NCBI GenBank assembly: GCA_037367405.1
Contig: JAZKJV010003360.1
Location: 62,001-126,000, forward strand
Reading direction: 5' to 3'
DNA from: Ottelia alismoides
Lineage: Eukaryota; Streptophyta; Magnoliopsida; Alismatales; Hydrocharitaceae
DNA: 64,000 bases
Shown: positions 1 through 12,487 of the stretch, in pieces
Numbering within the stretch: position 1 is the first letter of the stretch
How the letters are laid out: each line of letters starts with the position of its first letter
The notes under the pieces: model-generated
What the model was told of the DNA's origin: nothing
What the model saw: the letters and a program-made list of their open reading frames with translations, nothing else
The model's database searches: none
Translations under genes and position numbers: made by a program

Positions 1-1394
1 TTGAAGGAGATAATGATCGGGCGATGAAAATGGTAGATCAGGCAGAATGAGTTATTGAACGAAGCGTCCAAGAAAAATTAGAGAAGGATGGCCGGTGCAT
101 AAAATGCGAAGGAAATGCGGGATGACTAGAGAGTTGACCTAGGTCAACAGACCCTGGTTCAACCAATTAGAGTGCGCGAAGAATAAGATGAAACACATTA
201 GATGACAAAAAACAGTAAAAGAGATAATAAATGGAAATAAAATAGAAAATGAATCAAAATAAAAAATAATGAAAAGAGAAAATGTTAGTAATTTAATTAC
301 CTTGTTTTTGGTAATTTTTAATTTAGTAAAATATATATAAGTGTGAAAATAAATAAAATATGTTTTTTTAATGAATATATACATAAATATACAGAACATG
401 GATATTTGGTTTATTATTTTTAAAAATATACATATAATATTATAATTTATTAATATACAATATTTAACAAGGATTTTAATGATATTTTTATTTTATTTTT
501 ATGAAATGATTTATTAGTGTAAATAAATAGTAATATTTTACAATATACATAGTGATATATATACAAGATGTACATGATTTAATTTTGATTTATTTTTTAT
601 TTAATGACTTTTATTTGTATTTTATATGAGTCAAATATAGTATATACTAATAGTTAAAAATATAATATATACAAAAGAACAAGGAAAATAAAAATACAAA
701 TTATATACAAATAATATACTTGGGTATCAAATACAGTAGTACACCAAAAAGCCACATTTCACATCTTAAATCTGATTTTTATGAAACCACTTCCATTTTA
801 AAGATTATTTAATTTGGAGTACAATGAAAGTGTGTTTCGTTAATTTTGATTTTTGATGAACATATTGATCTGACAAGATGAGATTTCCAACTTTTTCAGA
901 GTGTTGTCATTTACAAAATTTACACTGATTATTCTTGCAATTATTTTTATTATTTACAAAATATACTTATATAAAAGTTTCAAGAATGAAATACTTTTAT
1001 TTGCGATGAATTTGGTTATATATAAATTAGTGTAAGTAATGTATATTATATACAGTGATATACACGTAATGAATGTACCCGAGTAGAAATTGATTTTTCT
1101 TGATTTTCTTGTATTTAGTTCTGATCTCCCCTTACTTTATTCCTAGTTGATTAGGTCAAGTCTTGACCTACTCTAGGAGTCAGAGTTAGCATGTATCTAT
1201 TATATATATAGTCTTTGATTTTTTTATTTTTCGTTATTTATTTATTTATTTTAGGTTAAAATAGTGATAAATATACAATATTTACACATGAATGAGGGTT
1301 AGTAAAATGAGAGATTTATTGATATTTACAAGTGTTTAATAAAAGATTTTAAGCTAAAATAAATGAATAAAGATGATGAAATACAGATTCATCA
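1..1394 (-). repeat. LTR L1 (3' LTR of interior A), truncated by window start
   Basis: It matches 4684-6043 over its whole length in the same orientation, beginning with the same motif (ttgaaggagataatgatcgg). It contains a TTGACC/GGTCAA block near 134-147, an AT-rich stretch, and a 3' block (740-1394) seen in every LTR of the window. The right edge, read on the minus strand, is TGATGAATCTGTATTTCATC, the family's LTR start. It holds no gene; short frames inside it are low-complexity. Confidence 0.75.
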
Positions 1395-2393
1395 AGCGTT
1401 CACCACCCGTTGACTGTTCTCAATCAATCCCCCAAAAATATTGGACCAAGCTTGTCTTTGGAAAGTCATAATGGGGGCATTTTTCCAACAAATAATTAAA
1501 CTTCTCTCACATTTCATTAATAGATTTGTGAGGTCCTTGGGAGAGGTTTGCAATCTTGGCACACATTTGGTTGAGATGACCCAGGGTATAGTACTTGTGG
1601 AGAAAAGTTGACTTCAGTTCCTCCCATGTCATTAATACTTCCCCTAGATGATTTATCCAGTATAATGCCTTATCCATGAGGCTAAGTGGAAAAGTTTTCA
1701 TGTTCACTACCTCTAACGAAATCATTGGGTAGTTTATGGTTCCACATATGAGGACAAACTGCTAGAGGTGAACATAAGATCCTTCATTAATGTGTGCATG
1801 GAATATTGGGAGTAAAGGTAAAATTGTGGGATTGAGCTCAAAATGCCATTAATAGATGGAATTTGGACCCATTTATTGGTCTATCCTGCACCTGGATTAT
1901 AGGCATCCTTACGTGTAAGCTTAGCCACTGGTTCTGGTGGATCACCTCCCCCATTCCCACCTCCATTCGAATTACCAGCCTCCTCTCTCTTATCTTGTCT
2001 CTCATTCCTCAGCTCAAAGATCATATCTCTCAATCCAGCCTAGATGTCAGGTTGCTCAATCAACTATTCCAAAATGACCTGAATAGAAGATAACATCGTA
2101 CTGTTGATCTCATTCTTCTCTTCCACGGTACTCATTCCTTTTGGTGGCATCAAGTGCCTTGACTTGGTCTAAGAAAATGTATATGACACTAGATTAGTCC
2201 TTGGAAATAGTGGAGTCTCAAATGATAGTTCGAGATTACAGTCAATCTCAAATAACGGATTTATTGATGAGGAGATGGGTGATGTGGAGAAAGAGGGATA
2301 TTCGGAAAGTGAGTCTTCCCGAATAGAAGATGATCGAACTAGAGTGTAAAATGAGCTTGTGGAGTTCGAATGAAAAATACTCCAATCCGACAT
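1395..2393 (-). pseudogene. gag pseudogene A, truncated at its C-terminal end by the LTR
   Basis: This is a decayed Ty3/gypsy gag (capsid) gene on the minus strand. Reading begins at 2393 with an N-terminus starting MSDWS, similar in position and start to the gag start of element R1. The middle is broken by stops and frameshifts. The Retrotrans_gag core lies at 1725-1507 and includes FPLSLMDKALYWINHLGEV and MTWEELKSTFLHKYYTLGHL. It continues in frame through a stop to KCPHYDFPKTSLVQYF near 1420. The frame then runs straight into the LTR at 1394, so the rest of gag, protease, RT and integrase are gone. The same truncation point recurs at 6044. The family match is firm; the exact ends are approximate. 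Confidence 0.8.
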
Positions 2394-3892
2394 TTTCTAT
2401 GTCACAAGGAAAGTTGCGAGAACATGAAGTCAAGTCAAGAAGAAAGAAGGGAAAAGGCGCAAAAAAGGCATGGAGGGATCTTTACACTAACAGACAAACA
2501 CAATACAAACCCTTGATTCACCAATTGAACACAAGTGGAGACCGTAAGAGGTCGATCTTTTATATTTTCAATTTTAGTTTTTGTGAATCTAGAAGAAGTT
2601 ACTTACTGCCAAGCACACAGGGTGGTCGCTACTATCGCCAAGTGTACATTCTCAATCCTCCCCAATCAATGGAACTATCTGCCTGGCATGTCATGTTCAA
2701 TATTAGGCCCAAAGGGATAAAGGAGAATGAGCACACCAAAAAGATTTTGTAACGTCTGAGACAAGTGTTTGCATCTCAACCATACACCGGAGAAATGTGT
2801 ACAAGATCATAGGGCACAAGTCCATGGATTTGGGCTCTATCCTTATAGTTGCATCCTCACCCACTCTATCTAGAGGTAAGTACCTACAAACAATGAGAGT
2901 GTTACTCTCCCCAAAACAACGATGATTTATCCTTACGTTTATTTTAAGGTCAAGTTTTCTTTAGCAGTCCCACTTTTAGAAATGTTATCACTTTTTGGCC
3001 TTTTTCAAGTAAATGGTCTACTGATTTTTCTAATTCCTTTGATCTTATGTCAGTGAAAGGAAATCATAAAAACTGATGTGTGATGAAATTAAGGATGCAT
3101 GCAAAGAAAGTGATGCTTTCCTTTTGCCAACATTGTACATGCAAAGTGATCTACACATAAAATAAAGATGGAATAAAACTAACGTAAATGATGCAAGAGA
3201 ACAGTCCTAGAAGTAACTTCTATTAATAAGTAAGAACCAATTAATTTGACTAAGTCCAATTCTACTATCTAGTCTATAGGAACATATATTCTTTTAAGGG
3301 CTTTGGTCCTAATAGATTACCTGGCTCAAACAAGATAATAAAACCTACTTCTTAGGGCTCAAGCACAAAAAAACCTCGAGGAAACAAGTAAAAAAAGATG
3401 AAAACAAAAACTAGTAAGGTCCCCCAAGTGCACTAGAACTTCGTGAGACAGACCCCACACATACAAGGGTATATAATGGCCTTGGAAAAAAAAAGAGGCA
3501 AGTGCCAAAATAATAATTTAAACTATTTACAAGAATAATTATGAGAATAAAAGTCTAAAAGAAGAAAATGGATGTGCAAATTTCTGCAAAAAAATTTCAA
3601 GTCTTTTTCTTCCTCCTCCTATGCTCCCATGTTGCTCGATGAAGAAACGAGCTACCTCCTCTTAACTTGGGTGTGCCAGTGCTCCTATGTATGTCACACA
3701 TGCTCGTAGGGCCCTTGCAAGAAAGAGAGAAACAAAAGAGATGTCAGATCACAGCTCTGAAAAATAATGAGCAAAAATAAATGAAATGAAAGCAAACAAT
3801 ATAGAAAAAAATTAAACAAAGATACACAAGTGTACATGAGACTAAATGAGAAGAGGAAGTAAAAGAGATCTCAAACAAATCCCTAAGTCTGA
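2394..3892 (-). other. Untranslated leader of interior A
   Basis: No gene is seen. Read on the minus strand it carries blocks shared with the leaders of R1 and R2: a GGGACTGCTAAAG..TTTTGGGGAGAG block (2890-2975; R1 33929-33995), a GCACTTGGGGGACC block (3410-3432; R1 33449-33462) and a GCAAGGGCCC block near 3711 (R1 33217-33227). Block order matches R1, which fixes the orientation of interior A independently of gag. Frames at 2330-2752 on the plus strand overlap gag and leader and look like chance. Confidence 0.65.
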
Positions 3893-3914
3893 TCTTGGGG
3901 AGCATTCGGTGTCT
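3893..3914 (-). other. Possible diverged primer-binding site of interior A
   Basis: On the minus strand this reads close to GACACCGAATGCTCCCCA, at the place where interior A meets LTR L2. It partly resembles the R1 PBS TGGCACCGTTGCCGGGGA. It is weak as a match, and the call rests mostly on position. Confidence 0.35.
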
Positions 3915-3916
3915 TA

Positions 3917-6043
3917 GAAATCAAATCCTGCAACGCTATATAAGCTCCCTCACGGCATGTGGAATTCAAAGTGAGTGATCACTCCTCTACATGATGCAAT
4001 CCACATAGTAATATATATTGAAAATATAGACAAGAAAAATAAGGCACAAAAGATATAGACAAGTGACAATAAATATGAACAATAAATATGTGACAGAAAA
4101 TAAGAGAAGAAACAATAAAATAAAAATAAAAACAAACAGGTAACTACAACCAAGTATAGCATGCTATAAGAAGAAAAACCTAGCTACCTCTCTAACAATT
4201 GTGCCATTTATCAGGATGTGGGGGAAGATGAAGAAGGAGAAGGCGATCGTGAAGGTGAGGCCAGGAATGAAAGAAGGTGATCGGAGCACCTCCGATCTTG
4301 CGAATCATGGGCAAAGATGAATATCAGATCTGAATTAATTACAGAGATTGAAATGCAAAATCAAAAGATAAAATAAAAGCAAACTACCTAGGTCTATGTA
4401 TGGATGAGTGTAGAAAGTGGATCGCCTCGATCTCTTGTGTAGAACAGAGAGTCAGAACGTGGCGGCGAAGTTCCGGCCATGTGTCAGATCTCTATATTCT
4501 AACATCTCTTCATGCTCCTGATCATGAGTATGCATCACTATCACCTCACCACACTCCAATCATCGATCTTGGGCGAAGATTATGTGGAAAAAGGATCTGT
4601 TGGAGAAGGTGTTAATTCAAATGCGTAAATATGCAAGAGCTCTAGCAAGATTTTGAATTCAAAATGCGCACAATCTGAGGCATTATTGAAGGAGATAATG
4701 ATCGGGTGATGAAGATGGTAGATAAGGTTGGAAGAGCGGGGATGAAGGCGGAAACAATTATTGAATGAGGCATGTGGGAAAAATTGGAGGATGGCGCGTG
4801 AAATGCACGGGGAATGCAGGATGACTTGAGAGTTGATGACACAATAAGATAAAACACGTTAGATGACAAAAAGGGTAAAAATGATTAATAAATGAAAATA
4901 AAATATAGAACTTAAAATAAAAAAAATATAAAGAGAAAATGTTAGTAATTTTAAGTAACTTATCTTTGGTAATTTTTAATTAATTAAATAAAATATATTC
5001 AAGGGTGGAAATAAGCAAAACATTTTATTTATAGGTATATATACCCATATATACAACACTAAGATTTTTAATTTATTATTTTTAAAAGTATGCATATAAT
5101 TTTAAAATTTATTAATTTACATTACTTTACAAGGATATTAATGATATTTTTTATTATATTATTTATTTGGGTAAATAAATAAAAATATTTTATCAAATAC
5201 CCAATGATATATATATACAATATGTACATGATTAAATTTTTGTTGATTTTTTATTTTGTGATTTTTATTTGTATTTAATATGAGTCAAATGTAATATATA
5301 CAAATACAATATGTACACAAATATAAAGAAAATTAATATACAAGTTATATAAAAATATATACATAGGTATAGACAATAATACCCCAAAAAGGCATATTTC
5401 CTACCTTAAATCCGATTTTTGTGAAACCACTTCCAATTTAAAGATTGTTTAATTTGGAATACAATGAATGTTTATTTGATTAATTTTGAGTTTTCATGGA
5501 AAAGATATTGATCTAACAAGTTGAGCTTTGTAGTTTTTTCAGAGTATTGTTATTTACTCAATTTACATTAATTGTTATTGTAATTATTTTTATTATTTAC
5601 ATGATATCTTTATATACAAGTTCTGAGAAGGAAATATTTTTATTTGAGATGAATTTGGCTATCAATAAATTAGTGTAAGTAATGTGTATTATATATAGTG
5701 ATATACAAGTAATGAATGTACACTAGTGGAATTGATTTTTCTTGATTTTCTTATATTTAGGCCTAATATCCACTTATTTTATTCCTGGTTGATTTGATCA
5801 AGTCTTGACCAACTCTTGAGGTTAGATTAGCTTGTATCTATTACATATATACATTCTTTGATTTTCTTAATTTTTTCTTTATTTCTTTCTTTATTTATTT
5901 CAGGTTGAAATAGTTTTAAATACACAATATTTATATATGAATGTGGGTTAATAAAATGAGAGATTTATTTATATTTACAATGGTTTAATAAGGGATTTTA
6001 AGCTAAAATAAAAGAATAAAGATGATGAAATGTAGATTCATCT
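3917..6043 (-). repeat. LTR L2, shared between interiors A and B (shortened, about 2.1 kb)
   Basis: The right part (4684-6043) aligns along all of L1, ending in GATTCATCT, one base different from the L1 end. The left end is not exact. At about 2.1 kb it is shorter than the 3.6-3.7 kb LTRs elsewhere and lacks most of the AT-rich U5 half, so it probably carries an internal deletion. No coding sequence is supported. Confidence 0.65.
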
Positions 6044-6948
6044 AGCGGTCACCAGCTTTTGATTGGTCTTAGTAAATCCCCCGAAAAAATGTTGGACCAA
6101 GCTAGTCTATGGAAAGTCGTAATGGGGACATTTTTCCAATAAATATTTAAACTTCTCTCACATTTTATGAATAGATTCATGAGGTCCTTGGGAGAAGATT
6201 GCAATCTTGGCACACATCTGGTTGAGATGGCCCAGAGGATAGTACTTGTGAAGAAAAGAAGACTTCAATTCCTCCCAGGTCATTAACACTTTCTCTAGAT
6301 TATTTATCCAATATAATGCCTTATAATGAAGGCCAAAGGGAAAAGTGGTCACCATGAGAACACCCAACGAAATGTTGGGGTAATGCATGGCACCATAGAT
6401 GCAATTAAAATATTGCAAGTGAAAATAAGATTCTTCATTTCCGTTGCCATGAAAATAGGCTACAAGGAGAGAAGTTGTAGTTTGAGTTCTAAATGTTAGT
6501 GGGTATGTAGGAAGCGAGTTCACTCATTTACTTGACTGGCATCGGGATTGTATGTTTCCTTCAATATGGGCTTCAGTTCCTCTCTCCTCTGAACCTCTTC
6601 TCCATGGTGTTCAACTGCCTAGAACTTATAACTACTGTGATGGTTCTCTGCTACTCCCCCTCCTCCTCTTTATTCTATATATCTCCTCATATCCATTAAC
6701 ATTTCTTGGAAGTCGACTTGAGCGTTCGTTTGCTCGGTCAACTATTACTATACTTCCCATATAAAAGTGACGATCTTATTGTTGAACACATTATCAGCCT
6801 TTTTCCCCTTCCCTTTCTGAGGAGACATCTCTGTTTCTGAGTCTGTTGAAGTGATATCCTGATCAAGCTCTTGATTTGTAATGGGAAAGAAGCCCAGACT
6901 ACTATGGAAATGTGCATTGTATGTAGAGAAGTTCGGAATTAGGGTCAA
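6044..6948 (-). pseudogene. gag pseudogene B, truncated at the same point as gag A
   Basis: A second decayed gypsy gag on the minus strand. 6948-6748 encodes a stretch with SPQKGKGKKADN, matching the inter-domain part of the R2 gag near 61088. 6523-6158 is open and holds the Retrotrans_gag core, including FGLHYKALYWINNLEKV and MTWEELKSSFLHKYYPLGHL. It continues past stops to KCPHYDFP and FFGGF, then meets the LTR at 6043. It aligns with gag A over the core and is better preserved. No zinc knuckle, protease or RT follows. A capsid protein would package element RNA, but this copy is not complete. Confidence 0.8.
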
Positions 6949-8822
6949 TTATGAATTTTATTAAGGTTGGATATGTGGATGAATATTAGTCGATCTCCAC
7001 TCGAAAGGAAGAAAACTCTGAAAGAGAGTCACCCAAACTCTGAAAGAGAGTCACCCCGAATTGTTGGGAAAAAAAGATGGGAGTCATGAGAGCAGTTCAC
7101 AAAGTCTGAACCGATCTCTCTGGGATGGCCCCAAGTTATGGAGATGTCCACATAGGGGAATCAATAGGATGTCCACAGATTCCTATCTAAGCTATCCTTG
7201 AGTCGTCATCTTGAGAGATAAAAAAGTGTGAGAAAAGGAATAGAGGATACAAGAGTGAAAAGGAAAATAGAAGATAAAGCGGAAAAAAGAAAATAAAAGA
7301 AAAGATAAAGTCAAAAGGCTCAAAATGATCAAAATAAAATAATAAAAATGAAAAGTGGTGAGAAAAAAAACGCACATGTATTAAGTATTGTTATACTTGA
7401 ACTAAACTAGATCCAAACAAACTACAATGCAACTGTATTCACCAACTCCACACCACTAAAGCCATAAAGGTTCTACTATTTATCTTATCAGTTTTTTTTT
7501 GTTGTAATGAAGAAGTCTTTCAAACTTACGTCCTTAGAGCGACCCCTACAGGTGAGTGAGTACTACCAGACAAGCATCATATACTTCCCACCGTCTTTGT
7601 AACCAGTAACCTGCACTTTTGTTAATGTCCTTAATATCAGATATGGGCTCTCTACTCAACCACAAAATAGAGAGAGGAAGCCGATGTAAAAATCAAATAC
7701 TTCCCACAATGGGTAATTGGATATGGCACGATGAGATGGGGTCCCACCGTTGCAATACTCCCATGCTCATGTAACTTAGACTAAGCCCACAAGTGGACTC
7801 AACCCTATGTGCCTACGCTCCGATAGAAGTAATATTACTTCACAGGCCCAGACGATAATAAAGACAACACTCATGTTGGGATTTGGGTTATATTCCTTAA
7901 GGGTTGCATCTCACTCAATCTATAGATTACTAGAATAAAATGAGGGCTTTATGAATAAAAAAAAAGTCCATTACAAATTTTATTTTGGTCAAAATTCATT
8001 TAACAGTCCTTTTATTTTAACTTTTGTGTTTTCTTTTTTTTAATATTTTCAATTACGCTTAGCAAACTTTCCTATTCTCAATTTTTCTAAGTCCAAGAAA
8101 AATTGGCAGAGAAGTCAGAAAAGTCGATGTACGTGAAATGATGAATCTATATGTTAGAGATAGGGATGTATACCTTACTCCAATACTCTACATGCAAAAT
8201 GATCCATGTATATAATTTAAACTAATCTATTTGATGCACCAAAGAAATCTCCCTTGCTAGGAATTGGTATTATAGGGAAGAACTAACTTTCTTTACATCT
8301 AAGCCAGAGCACAAAACTATAGCTACATGAAGATATTAGGGTTTGGGAAATAGTTACCTAGAATTAAACCTTATGTTTACATGGCTCCATAATTGAATAC
8401 ATAAATAGAAAAAATTCGAAAAACACAAGTCATAAGAAAAAAATGAAAATAAGTGTAAAAAAAGGGATTAAAAGATATAAGCGATAAAAATATTAGGTCC
8501 CCAACTGAACGAATACCCGATAAAATATATTTGATAATGTTTGTGTCCAGAGTACATCAAATATTACAATTAATATAAATGTGCCATTCTCTCACAAAAA
8601 TAAAACTAAACTAGCTGTGCTAAGCAACAACTACTACTCTTCTCGGTCTCTCAGTATGCTTTGAAGCTCTCTCCTGTTGGCTCAATTTGAATGAGCTGAC
8701 CTCTGCTTCGCTCAAGTGCATCGATCTCCTAGAAGATCCACCCTCACTCCATGATTAGAGTAGTTAAACACAAAATAAAAAAGGAATAATATATACAAGT
8801 TATCTACCCTAAAAATCGTATG
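6949..8822 (-). other. Untranslated leader of interior B
   Basis: No gene is supported; frames at 7187-7377 are A/G-rich low complexity. Orientation follows from blocks shared with A and R1: a diverged GGACTGTTAAATG block near 8000 (minus) and TTGGGGACCTAA near 8488-8500. It is several hundred bases longer than leader A. A short direct repeat of about 22 bp, AACTCTGAAAGAGAGTCACC, occurs twice at 7014-7057. Confidence 0.55.
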
Positions 8823-8840
8823 CTCCCCGACTACGACATC
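8823..8840 (-). other. PBS-like site of interior B
   Basis: The minus strand reads GATGTCGTAGTCGGGGAGCA, which lines up with the R1 PBS and its downstream bases (TGGCACCGTTGCCGGGGAAT). It lies just inside the left edge of L3, as expected for the 5' end of a minus-strand element. Confidence 0.45.
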
Positions 8841-8844
8841 ATTT

Positions 8845-11800
8845 GTTGAAGTGAAAGAGCCGGTCTCCTGTCTAACAAGATAGATGAGAAATCGCTCTGT
8901 AACCAACCGAATTAAAAAAAAGTAACCCACAATTATATTAAGCAATAAATGTGGATAGATCAATATTATTATAACATCACATGAATATGTGTATAGGTAT
9001 AAGCATGTGGAGTGTCGAACACTAGGAGATAAAACATAGGGTAGGTAATTATTGTTAATTATTGCTAATTGATAATAAATTTTTTTGTTGATTTTTCTTA
9101 TTTTTGTGGATTTTTAAATATATTTATTTTTTTAGGTTTTTTAATTTGTTTTTTATTTTATTTATTTTATTTTTTTTTATTTTGAACATTTTAATTTTAT
9201 TTTTTATTTTTAGAACAAGAAATATAATAATATGTAACAATTTAGATATTATATCTTATATAAGTATTGTATGGGCTATATATAGAATATATCCATTTAT
9301 ATTTATAAATAAGTCAAAATATTCAAAATAATGAAAGTAAAATGTTTTTGTCTATTTTATTTTGCTCTATTTTCTATTTGTTTTATACAATGTTTTCTAA
9401 TTTATATGGGTTTTTCAAGTAGAAAATATAAAAAATAGTAAATAATTAAAATCCATATCCTTGTTTTGGTTTAACTAATAATTATCAGTCTAAAATCAAT
9501 CCAAAACTATTATTAATATATAGTATATATAATAAAGAAAATTCATAACAAGAAAGAAATATTTTTTGAATTTTATAGATTTTTTGCTAAATTTTATGAT
9601 ATTTTTTAGAGTTGTGATTTTCATGTTTCACGTTTTATATTTTTTTAGTGATTTGGTATATGTACTAGAAATATAATATAGTATAGATAATATTGTTTTT
9701 CATTTTTGGAAGTATTTTCAAATTTTATAATTTTTAAATATCTAAATGGGGAAAATATGCTTGTTCTTATTATTTAAAAATAGGATAATAGAATAAAATG
9801 CCACACAAAAAATGCATGTGATACAACTAAGTCCCAAGCATCTATCCTATTTTTACCATCTTTTTTTGCATAATAAAAAATAAATAAATGCAATATATAC
9901 AAAAAAAATATACAGTTCATAGGGACCTATTCGCAATTAAAATAAAGTAAACATGTTATTTATAACAAGTCCCAAAAGTTTTGGGAATAAAATAATTTTT
10001 ACATCACCTTTCGAGGTGCTACACATGAGGTGGACAAACCTAAATGTAATAATACAAAATCTTCTCGGTCTAGATGCAATTAATATTAAAAATATTACAC
10101 TTAATATTACATTTGTAGTATCAAATTTTAATCCAAAAAGGTATATTGGTGGTGATGTAAATTACCTATGGGTTTGCATGCATTGTGCGTGCGACATTGA
10201 TGAGCGATGCTAGTTGTGCCATGCATCCTCACTTAGGATACGTCGGCTCAAAGAGGGCAATGCTTCTCCTTAAATTGATGCTCAAATTTAGATACGGTGC
10301 TCCACCTTCACCCAAAGCCTCTTGAGTGATGAGAAAAAACATGGAAGAACTCTTCGCAATCCTTGCTTTGAACTTTGGTTACTCCTTGTTCCGATGACCT
10401 CTCTCTTTGACGATTAGCTCAAAAACTTCCTGGAGGTCCCTACACCTGCAAGAGCAATCAATGGTGTCTAGGACTTGTCAGAGGAGGCTTGAAAGGCTTC
10501 TTCTTTTCAAGGACCTAAAGGTCATGTTCTTCGATTAATCCCAGCTCCAAATTTCTTTTCATGAGCTATCTCCTACACAAAATGTCAAGGGCATGAGGGA
10601 AAATATCCTCCACCCATTATGAAGCTGTATAATGCAAGGGGGAGGTGAATGGTGATTTTTAGCAATGGCATGACTACTGGATATCGGATCCCTCAATTCT
10701 TGCAGAATAATGGAAGATTGTGTGGTTCTACATATGAAGAATGTGACAGAGAGTGAGACGGACGTGTTTGTGGATCGAAACTATGGTTAGAGCACTATGA
10801 ACTGATGGCTGGAGTCTAGTACTCCGACGAACTATGAATTGAAGATCTAACGCTAAATCAAAGGAAATGACATCAAACAAACTACATGATTAAACTTAGG
10901 AACAAAAATTCAATCTAAATTAACTAACCTAGCAGCTCAACTCAACCAAAACCAAGGAGTAGCAGACCATCTGCTCAAACAAACTCTGACAAGGTGGATC
11001 TCGTCTCTTCCGCCTTATCCATGCTGCAAACTAGGAAGCTAACCTTCCTGTCACTAAGGGGCTCAACCTTGGGATGATTCTTGGGGTAACATGGTGATTG
11101 ACATGGGTTGGATCAGAGATTGCATGAAGTGAAGAAGAAGTTGGCAGAACCTTTGAGTGTAGCGAGATGGAGGGTGGTCTGATAACAATTTTTGGTGAAG
11201 AAATCGAGTGGGATTGATTTGGGGAGAGGACATAGAAAATGGGAGAAGATGGGGGTTTCAAGGGTTTTTGGCAAGTCAGAGGCTAAGGTTGTAGAATTGA
11301 CCCGAGGTCAACCAAAGTGTGCTCCTGATTGGTCGACGTAGGACCAATAAAGATAAAACAGAAATAATTGAAAAAATAATTAGAAACAAAATAGCAAATT
11401 ATTTTATTAATAAAAAATTAAATTATAAAAAATATTATTATTTTACATGTTATTTTATGAGTATTTTTATTTCTTTATATAACCTTATATATTATAGGTT
11501 AATATTTACAAGTTCATATATAAGGATGTATACCCTATTTTAGATATTATATTTTTATTTTATATAATATATATATAATATCATATTTACACATTTTATG
11601 TATTTATAAAATTATTAAGTAGACATTTACATATTTTTTGTATTTTTATAATTTTATTTGTATTTGTAAATAAATATATATACACACATTATAATACAAT
11701 ATACATATATACTATAGTATTATTTATTTTAGTATCTTTTTAAATGTTTTATTTATGTTTTTATTTGTAATATGTTTAATATATTATATACAATTATTTA

Positions 11801-12487
11801 AAAATGTAAAGAGAGAAAAATATAATAAATAAAGTAATGGGCTAGTTGGACAACCACCCTAGTATAATATTACCACGAAAAAGCCAGCTTTTGTATCTTA
11901 CCTTCATTTCATTGAAACCATCTTTATTTCATAGATGATTTAATTTTAAATATATGGAGATCAGTTTTGTTTAATTTAAGTTCATATGGAGTAGATATTC
12001 ATCAATGAAATTTTGTTTGTGGCTTTTTCATTATTGTGTAGCATGTGCAATGTGTACGATTTTTACTGCCTATTATTTTTCTATTTTTTACATTATTATA
12101 CAAGCTTCATGTTGAAAGTTTTATTGTTTGAAGTGTGTATTATGAATAATAATACAGTGTAAAAAAAGGTTATTTATAGAGTACAAAATTATGGTTTTAA
12201 ATAATTTGTACAGTATTTGGCCCTTATCCCCACATACTTTATTCATGGTCGACCTAGTCAATATTGTCTTGGTATCGGGGTTTAGGTCATTAAATATCAT
12301 TGATACTTCATACATTTATCTTTTCTTTTATTTATTCTTTTAGTTTGGTTTAAATGCAGATATTTAAGCGCTACTTTAAGATGAAAATTAGTTGTTAATT
12401 CATGCAAATTAGTAGTACTTACAGGTGTTTTGTTAAGGATTTCAAGACAAAATAGAAGAATAAATGTAGATGAATGGTTATTCATCA
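8845..12487 (-). repeat. LTR L3 (5' LTR of interior B)
   Basis: It is about 3.64 kb, the usual LTR length here. The right end reads TGATGAATAACCATTCATCT on the minus strand. Near 9012-9050 it has GTGTCGAACACTAGGAG.., the counterpart of the block at 14112-14155 in L4. A TTGACC/GGTCAA block lies at 11299-11313. Its last 860 bases are repeated at 18070-18935. The left edge is approximate. Confidence 0.55.

Larger units (their letters stand above)
1..12487 (-). mobile_element. Tandem LTR-interior-LTR-interior-LTR array (Ty3/gypsy, Tat/Athila-like, pol-less)
   Basis: On the minus strand the order is LTR L1 (1-1394, cut by the window edge), interior A (1395 to about 3916), LTR L2 (about 3917-6043), interior B (6044 to about 8842) and LTR L3 (about 8845-12487). 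Both interiors hold a leader and a gag that stops in the same place beside the LTR start, so they share one deletion of the rest of gag, all of pol and the polypurine tract. Sharing the middle LTR fits unequal LTR-LTR recombination rather than two independent insertions. L1/A and L2/B look about 80% identical by eye; L3 is more diverged. Confidence 0.7.

Noticed and set aside
2330..2752. 140-codon plus-strand frame
   Set aside because: It runs antisense to the gag A start and into the leader; the minus-strand gag and leader blocks explain the sequence.
7014..7057. Two copies of a 22-bp repeat as a regulatory array
   Set aside because: Only two copies, absent from the matching place in leader A; most likely a local duplication.
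9104..9331. 75-codon frame rich in Phe, Ile and Leu as a membrane protein
   Set aside because: It is translated A/T low-complexity DNA in LTR L3; similar frames occur by chance throughout.
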